DNA of 64,000 nucleotides, from positions 296,140 through 360,139 of the forward strand of contig NZ_CADESW010000006.1 in NCBI RefSeq assembly GCF_902830275.1. The letters run 5' to 3'. A program made the translations under genes and the position numbers. Shown one piece after another: positions 36,061 through 45,039 of this stretch. How positions within the stretch are numbered: the stretch's first letter is position 1; each line of letters opens with the position of its first letter. The DNA comes from Burkholderia stagnalis. GTDB lineage: Bacteria; Pseudomonadota; Gammaproteobacteria; Burkholderiales; Burkholderiaceae. Below the pieces are notes generated by a model. That model worked only from the letters and a program-made list of their open reading frames with translations, searched no databases and was not told the DNA's origin.

Positions 36061-38226
36061 TCAGCCCTTCACCGGCCCCGGGTCACTCTGGCTCGGCCGG
36101 CCCGTCTCGACGTGCCCGGCGAAGCGGCGCACGACCTTGTCGCTCGCGCCGCCCGTCGTGGTCGCGACGATGTTCAGGTCATACCAGCCGTGGCTCGAGC
36201 CGAGCTCCCAGTGATCCTCGACGTGCTGGCCCGGCGCCAGCGTGTAGCTGCGCGCGTGCGCATGGCTGTACGCGTTGTCGACCACCACGCGGCACGTCGC
36301 GCGGCCGCTGTTGCGCAGCCGCAGGTACACGTGGCGGTTGCGCACGTCGTAGCCGAGCTTCGCTTCGGGGTTCGCGTGACGGCCATCCATCGCGCGCTTC
36401 GCGTTGCCCTGGAATTCGCAGAAGTAGCCGTTCGGGCCGTACACCGCGAGGTGATAGTCGCCCTGCGCGGCCGACGTGTTCCAGCAGTCGGCGAGCTTGT
36501 CGCCGGCCGACACCGCATAGCGGCGCGGCAGGCTCGACGGATTGCCGCGATCGTACACGTAGAACGCCGCGCCCGCGTCGCCGGTGTTCGCGAAGTCGAG
36601 CCACACGTTGCCGTCGTGGCTGTTCACGCGGCTGTGCACGAACAGCTCGTACGGCAGCGCGCGCGCCGGCCGCGTGCCGGGCTCCTGCACCGGCATCGCC
36701 TGCTGCGCGGGAACCTGGTACGCCTGGCCGGCCGTCGCGAGGTGCTGCGGCACCGGGAAGCTCACCGTCGCCGTATCCGGCTTGCCGGAGAAGTCGAACG
36801 CGGACGTCAGGTCGCCGCACACCGAACGGCGCCATGCGCTGATGTTCGGCTCCTTCACGCCGAAGCGCGCCTCGAGGAAGCGCAGCACCGACGTGTGATC
36901 GAACGTCTCCGAGCACACCCAGCCGCCCTTCGTCCACGGCGAGATGATGATCAGCGGCACGCGCGGCCCGAGGCCGATCGGCTGGATCCCGCCCGGGTCC
37001 GCGCCCGGCACGAGCGGGCTCATCTCGCCCGGGTACTTGTTCAAATCGAGGAATTCGTCGCCGAGGTTCGACAGCAGGTTCGCGGACACCACGCCCTGGC
37101 CGTTCACGCCGCTCGTGACGGGCGGCACCGGCGGCACGACGTGGTCGAACAGGCCGTCGTTCTCGTCGTAGTTGAGGATGAACACCGTCTTCGCCCACAC
37201 GTCCGGATTCGACGTGAGCGCTTCGAGCACCGTGTTGATGTAGAACGCGCCGTCGGTGGGCGACGCCTGCGGATGCTCGCTGTACTTGTACGGCGCGACG
37301 ATCCACGACACCTGCGGCAGGCGGTTCGCCTGCACGTCGGCCTTCAGTTCCGCGAGCGTATGGTTCGACGCGCCCTTGTCGACGAGCGGGCCGCTCGCGC
37401 CTTCCTGCACCTGGAAGCGCTTGAAGAACATCAGCGAGTTGTCGGTGTAGTTGTCGGTCGGGTCGCCCGGGATGCCGGTGCCGCCCTGGTACACCTTCCA
37501 GCTCACGTTCGCGTTCTCCAGACGCTCCGCGTAGGTCGTCCACGTGTAGCCGTTCACGTTGTTGCGCTCGCCGATGCCGGGGCCGTTCGGCTGCGTGCCG
37601 TACACGTTGCGCGAATCGACCGTGCCGGTCCACAGGTAGATGCGGTTCGGCGCGGTGTCCGCGTGCGCGGAGCAGAAGTACGCGTCGCAGATGGTGAACG
37701 CGTCGGCGAGCGCGTAGTGATAGGTCAGGTCCTGGCGCTTCAGGTAGCCCATCGTCAGCACGTCCTGCTTCTGGTTCACCCACTGGTCCCACTGGCCGTT
37801 GTTCCAGGCGAGGTGGCCGCTGCTCCAGCCGTGGTTGGTGCCCGGCTGGAATTCGGTGGTCTGCTTCGGGTCGAGGTAGAACGGCAGCACGTACGGCGCC
37901 GCCGGGCCGAGGCCGCGCGCATGGTAGTTCTTCGTGTGCACGGCGGCCGGCGGCTGGCGCCAGACCGGCGCGCCGTTCGGCAGCAGGTGCGGACGCGGGT
38001 CGTCGAAGCCGCGCACGCCGCGCAGCCCGCCGAAGTAGTGGTCAAACGAGCGGTTTTCCTGCATGAAGATCACGACGTGCTCGACGTCCTGGATCGTGCG
38101 CGTGCGCGACGCGGCAGGCATCGCGAGCGCCTTGCGGATCGCGGGCGGGAAGCCCGCATAGGCGGCCATCGCCCCCGCCGACTGGGCGGCGAGGCGCAGG
38201 AAATCGCGTCGATTGTTCGAGGACAT
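36061..38226 (-). CDS. plcN: Phosphocholine-preferring phospholipase C (PlcN type)
   Basis: A 721-aa secreted enzyme. The N-terminus SSNNRRDFLRLAAQSAGA is a twin-arginine signal. The catalytic phosphoesterase domain begins VEHVVIFMQENRSFDHYFGGLRGVRGFDDPR; metal and active-site segments include YFCSAHADTAPNRIY, NYDENDGLFDHVVPP and SPWTKGGWV. Two DUF756-type beta domains follow (about 505-710). It releases phosphocholine or similar head groups from phospholipids. Burkholderia carry several paralogues, so the plcN name is a family call. Beside the phosphonate genes it fits a phosphorus- and choline-scavenging group. Confidence 0.9.
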   Translation of the reverse strand: MSSNNRRDFLRLAAQSAGAMAAYAGFPPAIRKALAMPAASRTRTIQDVEHVVIFMQENRSFDHYFGGLRGVRGFDDPRPHLLPNGAPVWRQPPAAVHTKNYHARGLGPAAPYVLPFYLDPKQTTEFQPGTNHGWSSGHLAWNNGQWDQWVNQKQDVLTMGYLKRQDLTYHYALADAFTICDAYFCSAHADTAPNRIYLWTGTVDSRNVYGTQPNGPGIGERNNVNGYTWTTYAERLENANVSWKVYQGGTGIPGDPTDNYTDNSLMFFKRFQVQEGASGPLVDKGASNHTLAELKADVQANRLPQVSWIVAPYKYSEHPQASPTDGAFYINTVLEALTSNPDVWAKTVFILNYDENDGLFDHVVPPVPPVTSGVNGQGVVSANLLSNLGDEFLDLNKYPGEMSPLVPGADPGGIQPIGLGPRVPLIIISPWTKGGWVCSETFDHTSVLRFLEARFGVKEPNISAWRRSVCGDLTSAFDFSGKPDTATVSFPVPQHLATAGQAYQVPAQQAMPVQEPGTRPARALPYELFVHSRVNSHDGNVWLDFANTGDAGAAFYVYDRGNPSSLPRRYAVSAGDKLADCWNTSAAQGDYHLAVYGPNGYFCEFQGNAKRAMDGRHANPEAKLGYDVRNRHVYLRLRNSGRATCRVVVDNAYSHAHARSYTLAPGQHVEDHWELGSSHGWYDLNIVATTTGGASDKVVRRFAGHVETGRPSQSDPGPVKG

Positions 38227-38460
38227 GAAGAAGATCCTGTGGGTCGGTGGGGAATGTGGACACCGGCGCCGGCGTGGCCGGCGGCTCGGTGCGCATGACC
38301 GTCATTACCCCGCACCGGCGTGTCCCCGACATGACCGGTTCCCGCAGGTTTCTTGCGGTCACCCCCAGCTTTTTTTCGAAGCGGCGCACGCGGTTCCTTT
38401 CACGCAGCCGACACAAGCGTACGCTACGCTCGCGCGCATGACGAAGGAAAAGGCGATGTC

Positions 38461-39363
38461 GTGTTCGATCAGCTGAAGGCGTTCCACGCGACCGTCCGGC
38501 AGGGCAGCATCACGCGCGCGGCGCGCCATCTCGGCGTGAGCCAGCCGACCATCGCCGCGCAGATCCGGCAGGTCGAGCAGGTGTACGGCGTCGAGCTGTT
38601 CCATCGCAGCGGCCGCCGGCTCGAAGTCACCGAGACCGGCGTCGGGCTGCTGCCGCTGGTCGAGCAGATGATCGCGCTCGAGGCGCAGGCCGACATCATG
38701 CTGCGCAACGTCGGCGGGCTGTTCGAAGGCCACCTGCGGCTCGGCGCGACCGGGCCGTACTACATCATGGAGGCGGTCGGGCGCTTCTCGAACGCGCATC
38801 CGTCGATCGCGCTCACGTGCCGGATCGGCAATTCCGAGGAAATGCTGCAGGCGCTGCACGAGTTCCGCATCGATCTCGCGGTGTCGTCGCAGCTCAACGA
38901 CACGGACGGCCTCGAGCGGCAGGTGATCTCCACCGACCCGCTGGTGCTCGTCGTGCATCGCGCGCATCCGCTCGCGCGCTTCGAGGCGATCGACGCGGCG
39001 CGGCTCGCCGACGTGCGGCTGCTGTTGCGCGAGGAAGGCTCGGTCACGCGCCGCTGCACCGAGGCGATCCTCGCGGCGGCCGGCGTCGCGCCGGTGTCGG
39101 TCGCGGAAATCGGCAGCCGCGAAGCGATTCGGGAGGCGATCCTGCATGGCGTCGGCGGCAGCCTGTTCCCGCGCGGCGAGGCCGAATCGCATCCGGACCT
39201 GCGGATCGTCGCGCTGCGCGGCGTCGACACGACGATCGACGAATACGTGTACTACCTGAAGGCACGCCGCCACAGCCCCGCGATCGCCGCGTTCCTCGCG
39301 TGCATCCTGCCGGCCCGCGACGAAGCCGCCGCGCCGCGCATGCGCCGCGCGACGGCGCGCTGA
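38461..39363 (+). CDS. LysR-family transcriptional regulator
   Basis: 300 aa from a GTG with AAGG seven bases upstream. Helix-turn-helix: FDQLKAFHATVRQGSITRAARHLGVSQPTIAAQIRQVEQVYGVELFHR. Substrate-binding domain follows with the usual GHLRLGATGPYYIMEAVGRF and a late GVGGSLFPRGEA. It is divergent from plcN (234-base gap) and convergent with lldP, so either may be its target; the place favours plcN or phosphonate-related control, but no operator could be read. Longer frames begin within the plcN promoter region. Confidence 0.85.
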   Translation: MFDQLKAFHATVRQGSITRAARHLGVSQPTIAAQIRQVEQVYGVELFHRSGRRLEVTETGVGLLPLVEQMIALEAQADIMLRNVGGLFEGHLRLGATGPYYIMEAVGRFSNAHPSIALTCRIGNSEEMLQALHEFRIDLAVSSQLNDTDGLERQVISTDPLVLVVHRAHPLARFEAIDAARLADVRLLLREEGSVTRRCTEAILAAAGVAPVSVAEIGSREAIREAILHGVGGSLFPRGEAESHPDLRIVALRGVDTTIDEYVYYLKARRHSPAIAAFLACILPARDEAAAPRMRRATAR

Positions 39364-39382
39364 ACGCGGGCGGCAATTGCAT

Positions 39383-41020
39383 TCATTTCGGCAGCGCCGG
39401 AATCATCCACGTCAGCACGTGCTGCTGCAGGAACACGAGCACGCCGAGCAGCAGCGTGAGGATCACGCTGTGCCAGAAGGTGCGCGCGAACACGACGCCC
39501 TCCTGCCCCTTCAGGTCCGTCGTCGACACGCCCGTCGCGATGTTCTGCGGCGAGATCATCTTGCCCATCACGCCGCCGGACGAGTTGGTCGCGGCCATCA
39601 GCACCGGATCGAGGCCGAGCTGGCGCGCGGCCACCACCTGCAGGTTGCCGAACAGCGCATTGCCCGACGTGTCGCTGCCGGACAGGAACACCGCGATCCA
39701 GCCGAGCGACGCCGACACGAGCGGGAACAGCGCGCCCGTCGATGCGACGCCGGTGCCGAGCGTGTAGCTGATGCCCGAGTAGTTCAGCAGATAGCCGAGC
39801 CCGACGATCATCATCACCGTGACGATCGCGATGCGCGTCTGCCGCCACGTCTTCGCGACGCAGGCGAGGAAATCGCCGGCGCCGGTGCGCGTCCACGCGG
39901 CGGTGACGATCGCCGACAGCAGGATCGCGGTGCCGGTGCCGAGCGGCTGGAAGTCCCAGATCGCCGCGTACGGCTTGTGATAGAGCGTGACGTACACGGC
40001 GTTGTGCAATCCGGGCCACTGAATTTTCACGTCGCCGATCGCCGCGATGTTCGCGCGCACCCAGACGATCACGACCACCGACACGATGAGCCACGGCAGC
40101 CAGCCGCCGTAGCCGATGCGCGCGCCGCCGTTCGCGGGCGCGGTGCGCGCGATCGTGAACTGCGGGTCGGGTTGCGGCTTCCACATCCGCAGGAAGCCGA
40201 TCGTCACGATCAGCGACGTGAGCGACGACAGCACGTCGGTGAGCTGGTAGCCGAGGAAGTTCGACGTGACGAACTGCGCGATCGCGAAGCTGCCGCCCGA
40301 CACCAGCAGCGCGGGCCACAGCCGCGCGATCGAGCGCATGCCGCCGTACGCGCCGACCACGTAGAACGGCAGCAGCAGCGCGAAGAACGGCAACTGCCGG
40401 CCGACCATCGCGCCGAGCGTCGCGGGCGGCAGCGACGTGACCGCGCCGAGCACGGTGATCGGCACGCCGAGCGCGCCGAACGCGACCGGCGCGGTGTTGA
40501 ACAGCAGCGTGTACGTGAGCGCCTCGATCGCCGGGAAGCCGAGCGCGATCAGCAGCGCGCTGGTGATCGCGACCGGCGTGCCGAAGCCCGAGATCCCTTC
40601 GAGCAGGCAGCCGAACGAGAACGCGACGACGAGCAGCACGAGGCGGCGGTCGTCGGGCAGGTGGTCGAGCATCCATTGGCGGAACTGGTCGAAGCGGCCC
40701 GATTTCACCGCGATGTTGTAGAGCAGCAACGCGTTGAAGACGATCCACATCACCGGCACCACGGCGAGCGCCATGCCTGCTGCAACCGCGTCGAGCGCAA
40801 GGCCGGCGGGCATGCCCCACGCGCCGATCGCGACCGCGAGGCCCGCGATCAGCCCCGCGAGCGACGCCTGCCAGGCCGGGCGGCGCAGCACGCCGAGCGC
40901 GACGAGCGCGACCGCGATCGGGATCACCGCGACGAGGAACGACAGCAGCAGCGAATGGGCGACCGGCGTCAGGGGCTGCGCGAAGACGATGCCTGCGGGA
41001 AGGGCGGCGGTGGGGTTCAT
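39383..41020 (-). CDS. lldP: L-lactate permease
   Basis: A 545-aa inner-membrane LctP-family transporter for lactate and glycolate with about 13 hydrophobic segments. Family signatures: FSFGCLLEGISGFGTPVAITSALL and MWIVFNALLLYNIAVKSGRF early on, SGSDTSGNALFGNLQVVAA and TNSSGGVMGKMISPQNIA late. No lld dehydrogenase genes are adjacent. The upstream 160 bases hold 50-bp tandem repeats that may affect expression. Confidence 0.9.
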   Translation of the reverse strand: MNPTAALPAGIVFAQPLTPVAHSLLLSFLVAVIPIAVALVALGVLRRPAWQASLAGLIAGLAVAIGAWGMPAGLALDAVAAGMALAVVPVMWIVFNALLLYNIAVKSGRFDQFRQWMLDHLPDDRRLVLLVVAFSFGCLLEGISGFGTPVAITSALLIALGFPAIEALTYTLLFNTAPVAFGALGVPITVLGAVTSLPPATLGAMVGRQLPFFALLLPFYVVGAYGGMRSIARLWPALLVSGGSFAIAQFVTSNFLGYQLTDVLSSLTSLIVTIGFLRMWKPQPDPQFTIARTAPANGGARIGYGGWLPWLIVSVVVIVWVRANIAAIGDVKIQWPGLHNAVYVTLYHKPYAAIWDFQPLGTGTAILLSAIVTAAWTRTGAGDFLACVAKTWRQTRIAIVTVMMIVGLGYLLNYSGISYTLGTGVASTGALFPLVSASLGWIAVFLSGSDTSGNALFGNLQVVAARQLGLDPVLMAATNSSGGVMGKMISPQNIATGVSTTDLKGQEGVVFARTFWHSVILTLLLGVLVFLQQHVLTWMIPALPK

Positions 41021-41049
41021 CGTGTCTCCTGTGTCGACGTGAGTTAACG

Positions 41050-41185
41050 CTTTAGCGCTTACTCACGTCCCATGCAGAGCAAGTCGGCCCGAGTTTGCGC
41101 TTCAGCGCTTATTCGGATCCCATGCAGCGCAAGTCGGCCCGAGCTAGCGCTTCAGCGCTTACTCGGGCCCCATGCAGAGCAGCGC
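41050..41185. repeat. 50-bp tandem repeat, about 2.7 copies
   Basis: The word AGCGCTTA(C/T)TC recurs at 41054, 41104 and 41154, and CATGCAG(A/C)GCAAGTCGGCCCGAG follows it in the first two copies, so the unit is exactly 50 bp; the third copy breaks off after CATGCAGAGCA. Each unit has the palindrome AGCGCT. The array begins 30 bases upstream of the lldP start codon, within its 5' region. Frames reading through it give short MQSKSAR / MQRKSAR peptides that are not credible genes. Confidence 0.85.
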
Positions 41186-41472
41186 AGCCGGTCGGCGCCT
41201 GCGCCCAGGCCCTTGCCAACGCAACGACTTCGCTCGGCCGACCGATCGGTCACTTAAAAAGCGTAGGCGTCACGCGCCGCTTCTACAAGGAGGAACAAGC
41301 CTGATAACGGCCGGCCGCACATCGGGCCCCGCAATGCACGGCGCCAGTCTTGCACAGCCGACAAAGGTGCCTATCCGGCAGCGGGATGTTTCCCCGGGGG
41401 TGCGAAGCCTAGACTGCACGCATCGATTCACGCCGCGCCGCCTCGGTGCGCGGCGACCGACCGGAGTGCAAG

Positions 41473-41793
41473 ATGAAGAAGGCAATCGTTCGTACCGCTT
41501 GTATCGGCATCCTGATGATGGGTGCCACAGCGGCGGCCCATGCGCAAGCATCCTCCCAGCCGCTGACGCGGGCCCAGGTTCGACAGGAACTCGCGGAGCT
41601 CTCGGCAGCGGGCTACCGGCCCGCCATGGTCGGCAGCCCCGACTATCCGCAGAACATGCAGGCGATCATGCAGCAGGTCGCGCAGGCGCACGCGGACGAA
41701 GCCGGCTACGGCAGCAACGGCCGCGCGACAACCGAGTCGGGCCGGCGCAACGCAGCGCCGGCCGCCGATCCGTCAATCTACTCGCATCATTGA
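41473..41793 (+). CDS. DUF4148 family exported protein
   Basis: 106 aa. Signal peptide MKKAIVRTACIGILMMGATAAAHAQA, then the DUF4148 core LTRAQVRQELAELSAAGYRPA and PQNMQAIMQQ. A Burkholderiales-specific periplasmic family of unknown function with many paralogues, often stress-responsive. The ATG at 41473 is favoured over an earlier in-frame start because it begins the signal peptide. Confidence 0.85.
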   Translation: MKKAIVRTACIGILMMGATAAAHAQASSQPLTRAQVRQELAELSAAGYRPAMVGSPDYPQNMQAIMQQVAQAHADEAGYGSNGRATTESGRRNAAPAADPSIYSHH

Positions 41794-41968
41794 AACGGGT
41801 GTGAGATGAGCCGCCTGCGCCTGTCATCCGGCGCATCGCCGGAACGCAGCGGCAGTTGCTGCCCGCGCCGGCCGCCCGGCGCGCATCGACGCGCACGCGC
41901 CGGCGGGCGCCATCGGCATCGCGCGCAAGCGGTGCGCACGCCGATGCGTGCGGCCGCGTGCGCGATCG

Positions 41969-43582
41969 TCAGACGCTGAAGCGGTTCAGCGTGTACGCAC
42001 GGTACGCGGCGACGAACGCGTCGAACGAACCGGCTTCCTTCGCTTCCAGTTCCGCCTGTTCGGCCAGCGAGCGCTCGGAGAGCGCCGCCGCGGCGCGCGC
42101 CGCATCGTCCGGCAGCGGCCGCGCGCGGAAATGCGCGGCATGCGCGTCGCTTTGCGCGCGCGCGAACGCGAGGAACGACTGGTTGCGCTCGCGCATCGTG
42201 CGCAGCACGCGCGCGGACGGCGTGCGTTCAGGATCGGCGAGCTTCTCGCGCTGCGCGGCAATCGCGCGCGCATGCTCGTCGCCGCCGCGGATCTCGTCGA
42301 GGCGGCGGCCGACGGTTTCGATCTTCGTCATCAGCTCGTCCGCCCATGCATGCAGCGTGACGGGGCTGCCGTCGCGCGACAGCGTGAGGCCCGGCTTGCG
42401 CCCTTCCATCGTCACGGTGCCGAAGTTCGCGTTCGCTTCCTGGTACGCCGCGCAGTCGAGCGGCGGGCTCGCTTCGAGCGCGCACACGAGCAGATACGCG
42501 TCGATGAAGCGCGCGGTGTCGAGCGCGATGCCGGTCGGCTCGAACGGGTCGATGTCGAGGCAGCGCACCTCGATGTACTGCACGCCACGCGACGCGAGCG
42601 CATGCAGCGGGCGCTCGCCCGAATACGTGACGCGCTTCGGCCGGATCGTCGAGTAGAACTCGTTCTCGATCTGCAGCACGTTCGTGTTGATCTGGATCCA
42701 CTCGCCGTCGCGATGCGTGCCGATCGCCTCGTAAGGCGGATACGGCTCGCTGACCGCCTTCGACAGCGCGTCGAGATAGCCCGACAGCGTGTTGTAATCG
42801 ACCTGCAGCGCGGCCTGGCCGGTCGTGTTCGAGTAGCCGAGATCGCTCATCCGCAGGCTCGTCGCATACGGGCGATACAGCGTGTCGGCATCGAACGTGT
42901 CGAGCGTATGCGGGTTGCCGCGCAGGAATTTCGCATCGAGCGCCGGCGACGCGCCGAACAGGTACATCAGCAGCCAGCTCGTGCGGCGGAAGTTGCGGAT
43001 CTGCGCGAGATAGCGTTCGGACTGGTAGTCGACGAGCGTCGCGGTCGAGCCTTCCTCCGCGTGCAGGCGCCGCCACACTTCGTCATGCAGCGAGTAGTTG
43101 TAGTGGATGCCGGCGATGCACTGCATCGTGCGGCCGTAGCGATACGCGAGGCCGCGCCGGTACACCGTCTTCAGGCGGCCGATGTTCGACGTGCCGTAGT
43201 CGGCGATCGGAATCTCGTCGTCGGCCGGCAGCAGGCCCGGCATCGAATCGTTCCACAGCATCTCGTCGCCGAGCGACGCATACACGTAGCGATGCAGCGC
43301 GTCGAGGCGTTCGAGCGTGAGCGCCGCATCGGGTTCGGCGGGGGTGATCAGTTCGAGCAGCGCTTCGGAATAGTCGGTCGTCAGCGACGGATGCGTGAGC
43401 GCCGAACCGAGTGCGCGCGGATGCGGCGTGAACGCGATCATCCCGTCGCGCGTCACGCGCAGGCTTTCCTTCTCGATGCCGCGCAGGCCGTCGGGCAGGT
43501 GCTGCCGCGTCGGGCCGGTGCTCAGCACGTCGAGGCGATCCAGCAGCAAATCGGTCTGGCGGATGGTCATGGTGTTCGACAT
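41969..43582 (-). CDS. gshA: Glutamate-cysteine ligase, E. coli type
   Basis: A 537-aa enzyme joining L-glutamate and L-cysteine, the first step of glutathione synthesis. Clear family blocks: RGIEKESLRVTRDG, LGSALTHPSLTTDYSEALLELITP, YGTSNIGRLKTVYRRGLAYRYG, GIHYNYSL, and GVQYIEVRCLDIDPFEPTGI. Start set at MSNTMTIRQ (43582); neither this nor the next ATG (43570) has a Shine-Dalgarno site. A 10-bp GC hairpin lies 19 bases upstream of the ATG and could influence translation. Confidence 0.92.
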   Translation of the reverse strand: MSNTMTIRQTDLLLDRLDVLSTGPTRQHLPDGLRGIEKESLRVTRDGMIAFTPHPRALGSALTHPSLTTDYSEALLELITPAEPDAALTLERLDALHRYVYASLGDEMLWNDSMPGLLPADDEIPIADYGTSNIGRLKTVYRRGLAYRYGRTMQCIAGIHYNYSLHDEVWRRLHAEEGSTATLVDYQSERYLAQIRNFRRTSWLLMYLFGASPALDAKFLRGNPHTLDTFDADTLYRPYATSLRMSDLGYSNTTGQAALQVDYNTLSGYLDALSKAVSEPYPPYEAIGTHRDGEWIQINTNVLQIENEFYSTIRPKRVTYSGERPLHALASRGVQYIEVRCLDIDPFEPTGIALDTARFIDAYLLVCALEASPPLDCAAYQEANANFGTVTMEGRKPGLTLSRDGSPVTLHAWADELMTKIETVGRRLDEIRGGDEHARAIAAQREKLADPERTPSARVLRTMRERNQSFLAFARAQSDAHAAHFRARPLPDDAARAAAALSERSLAEQAELEAKEAGSFDAFVAAYRAYTLNRFSV

Positions 43583-44085
43583 GAATGCGCAAGTGCGGGA
43601 CGGCCGCGCGCGAAACGCTCGCGCGCGGCCGGCAGGATTGTTGGTCGCTTCGTTGGTAGCGGGCACTTTAACATCTCGCCGTAACACGCGCTTGAGGTGG
43701 CTCCGGGCGCGGGCGGGCGGGTCGGGACGGGCTCGGGAAGGGGGCGGACAGGCCGTTGCGGCGGCCGCAAGAATGCGGCGCGGAGACCGCACGCGTGATG
43801 CGCATTCATCTGCCCGATGACGGCATGCGTCGCATGCCGGCTGACGGTGCAACCCGGTTGCAGGTATCGGACATCGGCCGGTGCGCGCTGCTCCGCCGGC
43901 CCCGGCAAGCGGCCATGCGATGGCCGCTGTGCGCCGGCTTGCAGCGTGCCGCTGCCAAGACAAGCGTGCACCGGCGCGCAGGTTGCACCTTCGCGCGCGT
44001 TCACGTCGATTGCGTATCGAAGCGCGATGGTCTGCACACACGCGCCGCGATCAGGCGATCGGCGGCCGGCACGCGCGTCGCCGGA
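43583..44085. other. Intergenic region upstream of gshA
   Basis: 503 bases between gshA and alkA without a credible gene; long open frames on both strands are GC-driven shadows. It contains the gshA promoter (GGCACTTTAACATC near 43664-43677 is AT-richer than its surroundings) and the strong hairpin at 43602-43630. Nothing else is clear. Confidence 0.4.
43602..43630 (-). promoter_or_regulatory. Strong GC hairpin in the gshA leader
   Basis: GGCCGCGCGC (43602-43611), 9-base loop, GCGCGCGGCC (43621-43630), a perfect 10-bp stem. It ends 19 bases before the gshA start codon and the space between has no Shine-Dalgarno site. It could be an attenuator-like or translation-controlling structure, or a terminator without U tract. 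Confidence 0.55.
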
Positions 44086-45039
44086 TCAACCGCCGCGCGC
44101 CGCCCCCGCGCGATCGGCCACCTCGTTCCACAGATGCAGCGCCGCATACGCGCGCCACGGACGCCAGCCGTCGGTGCGGCGCTTCTGGCTCGCGAGCCGG
44201 TCGAGCGACGGATCGCGCGCGGCGATCGACTGCATCAGCACCAGGTCGGACGCGGGCCACGCATCCGGGTCGCGCCACGCACGCATCGCGATGTATTCGA
44301 CGGTCCACGGGCCGATGCCGGGCAGGTCGAGCCACGCCTGCCGCAGTGCCGCCAAGTCGGCCTGCGCGGGATCGACCGGCACGTCGCCCGCCGCGACCGC
44401 GCGCGCCATGCCCGAGAGCGCCGCGGCCCGCTTGCCGGGCATCCCGATCCGCGCGAGATCGCACGCGGCGAGCGCGTCCGGTGTCGGGAAACGCCACGCG
44501 GGCGCGCCGTCGTCGTCGTGCACCACGCGCTCGCCCGCGCGTTCGACGAGCCGGCCGACGATCGTCGTCGCCGCCTTCACGCTGACCTGCTGGCCGACGA
44601 TCGCGCGCACCGCGAGCTCGAAGCCCGACCACGCGCCCGGCACGCGCAGCCCCGGCGCGGCCGCGACGAGCGGCGCGAACCACGGGTCGCGCGCAAGCTC
44701 CCCGCCGATCGCGGCCGGATCGGCGCGCAGGTCGAACATCGCGGCGATGCGTGCCGCGAACGCGTCGTCGACGTGACGCGCGGCCGCCCCATCGACGGTC
44801 ACGACGAGACAATGCTTGCGCGGATGCCGCGCGACGGTGAGCCGGCCGGCCGCGCCGTGCAGGTCGACGATCCGGCGGTAGATGCCGTCCGCGACCTGCT
44901 CGACACCCGGAATCGCGCGCCCGCTGAAGAAGCGCAGCACGCGCGCCCAGTCGTAGGGCGCCTTGAAGCGCAGCTCGAGCTGCGCGGCCGGCGGCGCATC
45001 GCCGCCGTTCGTGGTTGTTCTGGTGATCACGACGCTCAA
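44086..45039 (-). CDS. alkA: DNA-3-methyladenine glycosylase II
   Basis: A 317-aa AlkA-type glycosylase removing alkylated purines. N-terminal AlkA domain (LELRFKAPYDWARVLRFFSGRAIPG), helix-hairpin-helix LPGIGPWTVEYIAMRAW and, after it, the catalytic Asp in WPASDLVLMQS. The start is a TTG at 45039 that overlaps the ada stop (TTGA); GGAGG lies about ten bases upstream inside ada. A later GTG is possible. Coupled to ada, so both are part of one adaptive response. Confidence 0.88.
   Translation of the reverse strand: MSVVITRTTTNGGDAPPAAQLELRFKAPYDWARVLRFFSGRAIPGVEQVADGIYRRIVDLHGAAGRLTVARHPRKHCLVVTVDGAAARHVDDAFAARIAAMFDLRADPAAIGGELARDPWFAPLVAAAPGLRVPGAWSGFELAVRAIVGQQVSVKAATTIVGRLVERAGERVVHDDDGAPAWRFPTPDALAACDLARIGMPGKRAAALSGMARAVAAGDVPVDPAQADLAALRQAWLDLPGIGPWTVEYIAMRAWRDPDAWPASDLVLMQSIAARDPSLDRLASQKRRTDGWRPWRAYAALHLWNEVADRAGAARGG

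Noticed and set aside
41072..41304. Short genes in the 50-bp repeat region upstream of lldP
   Set aside because: The frames simply follow the repeats and have no ribosome sites or family features.
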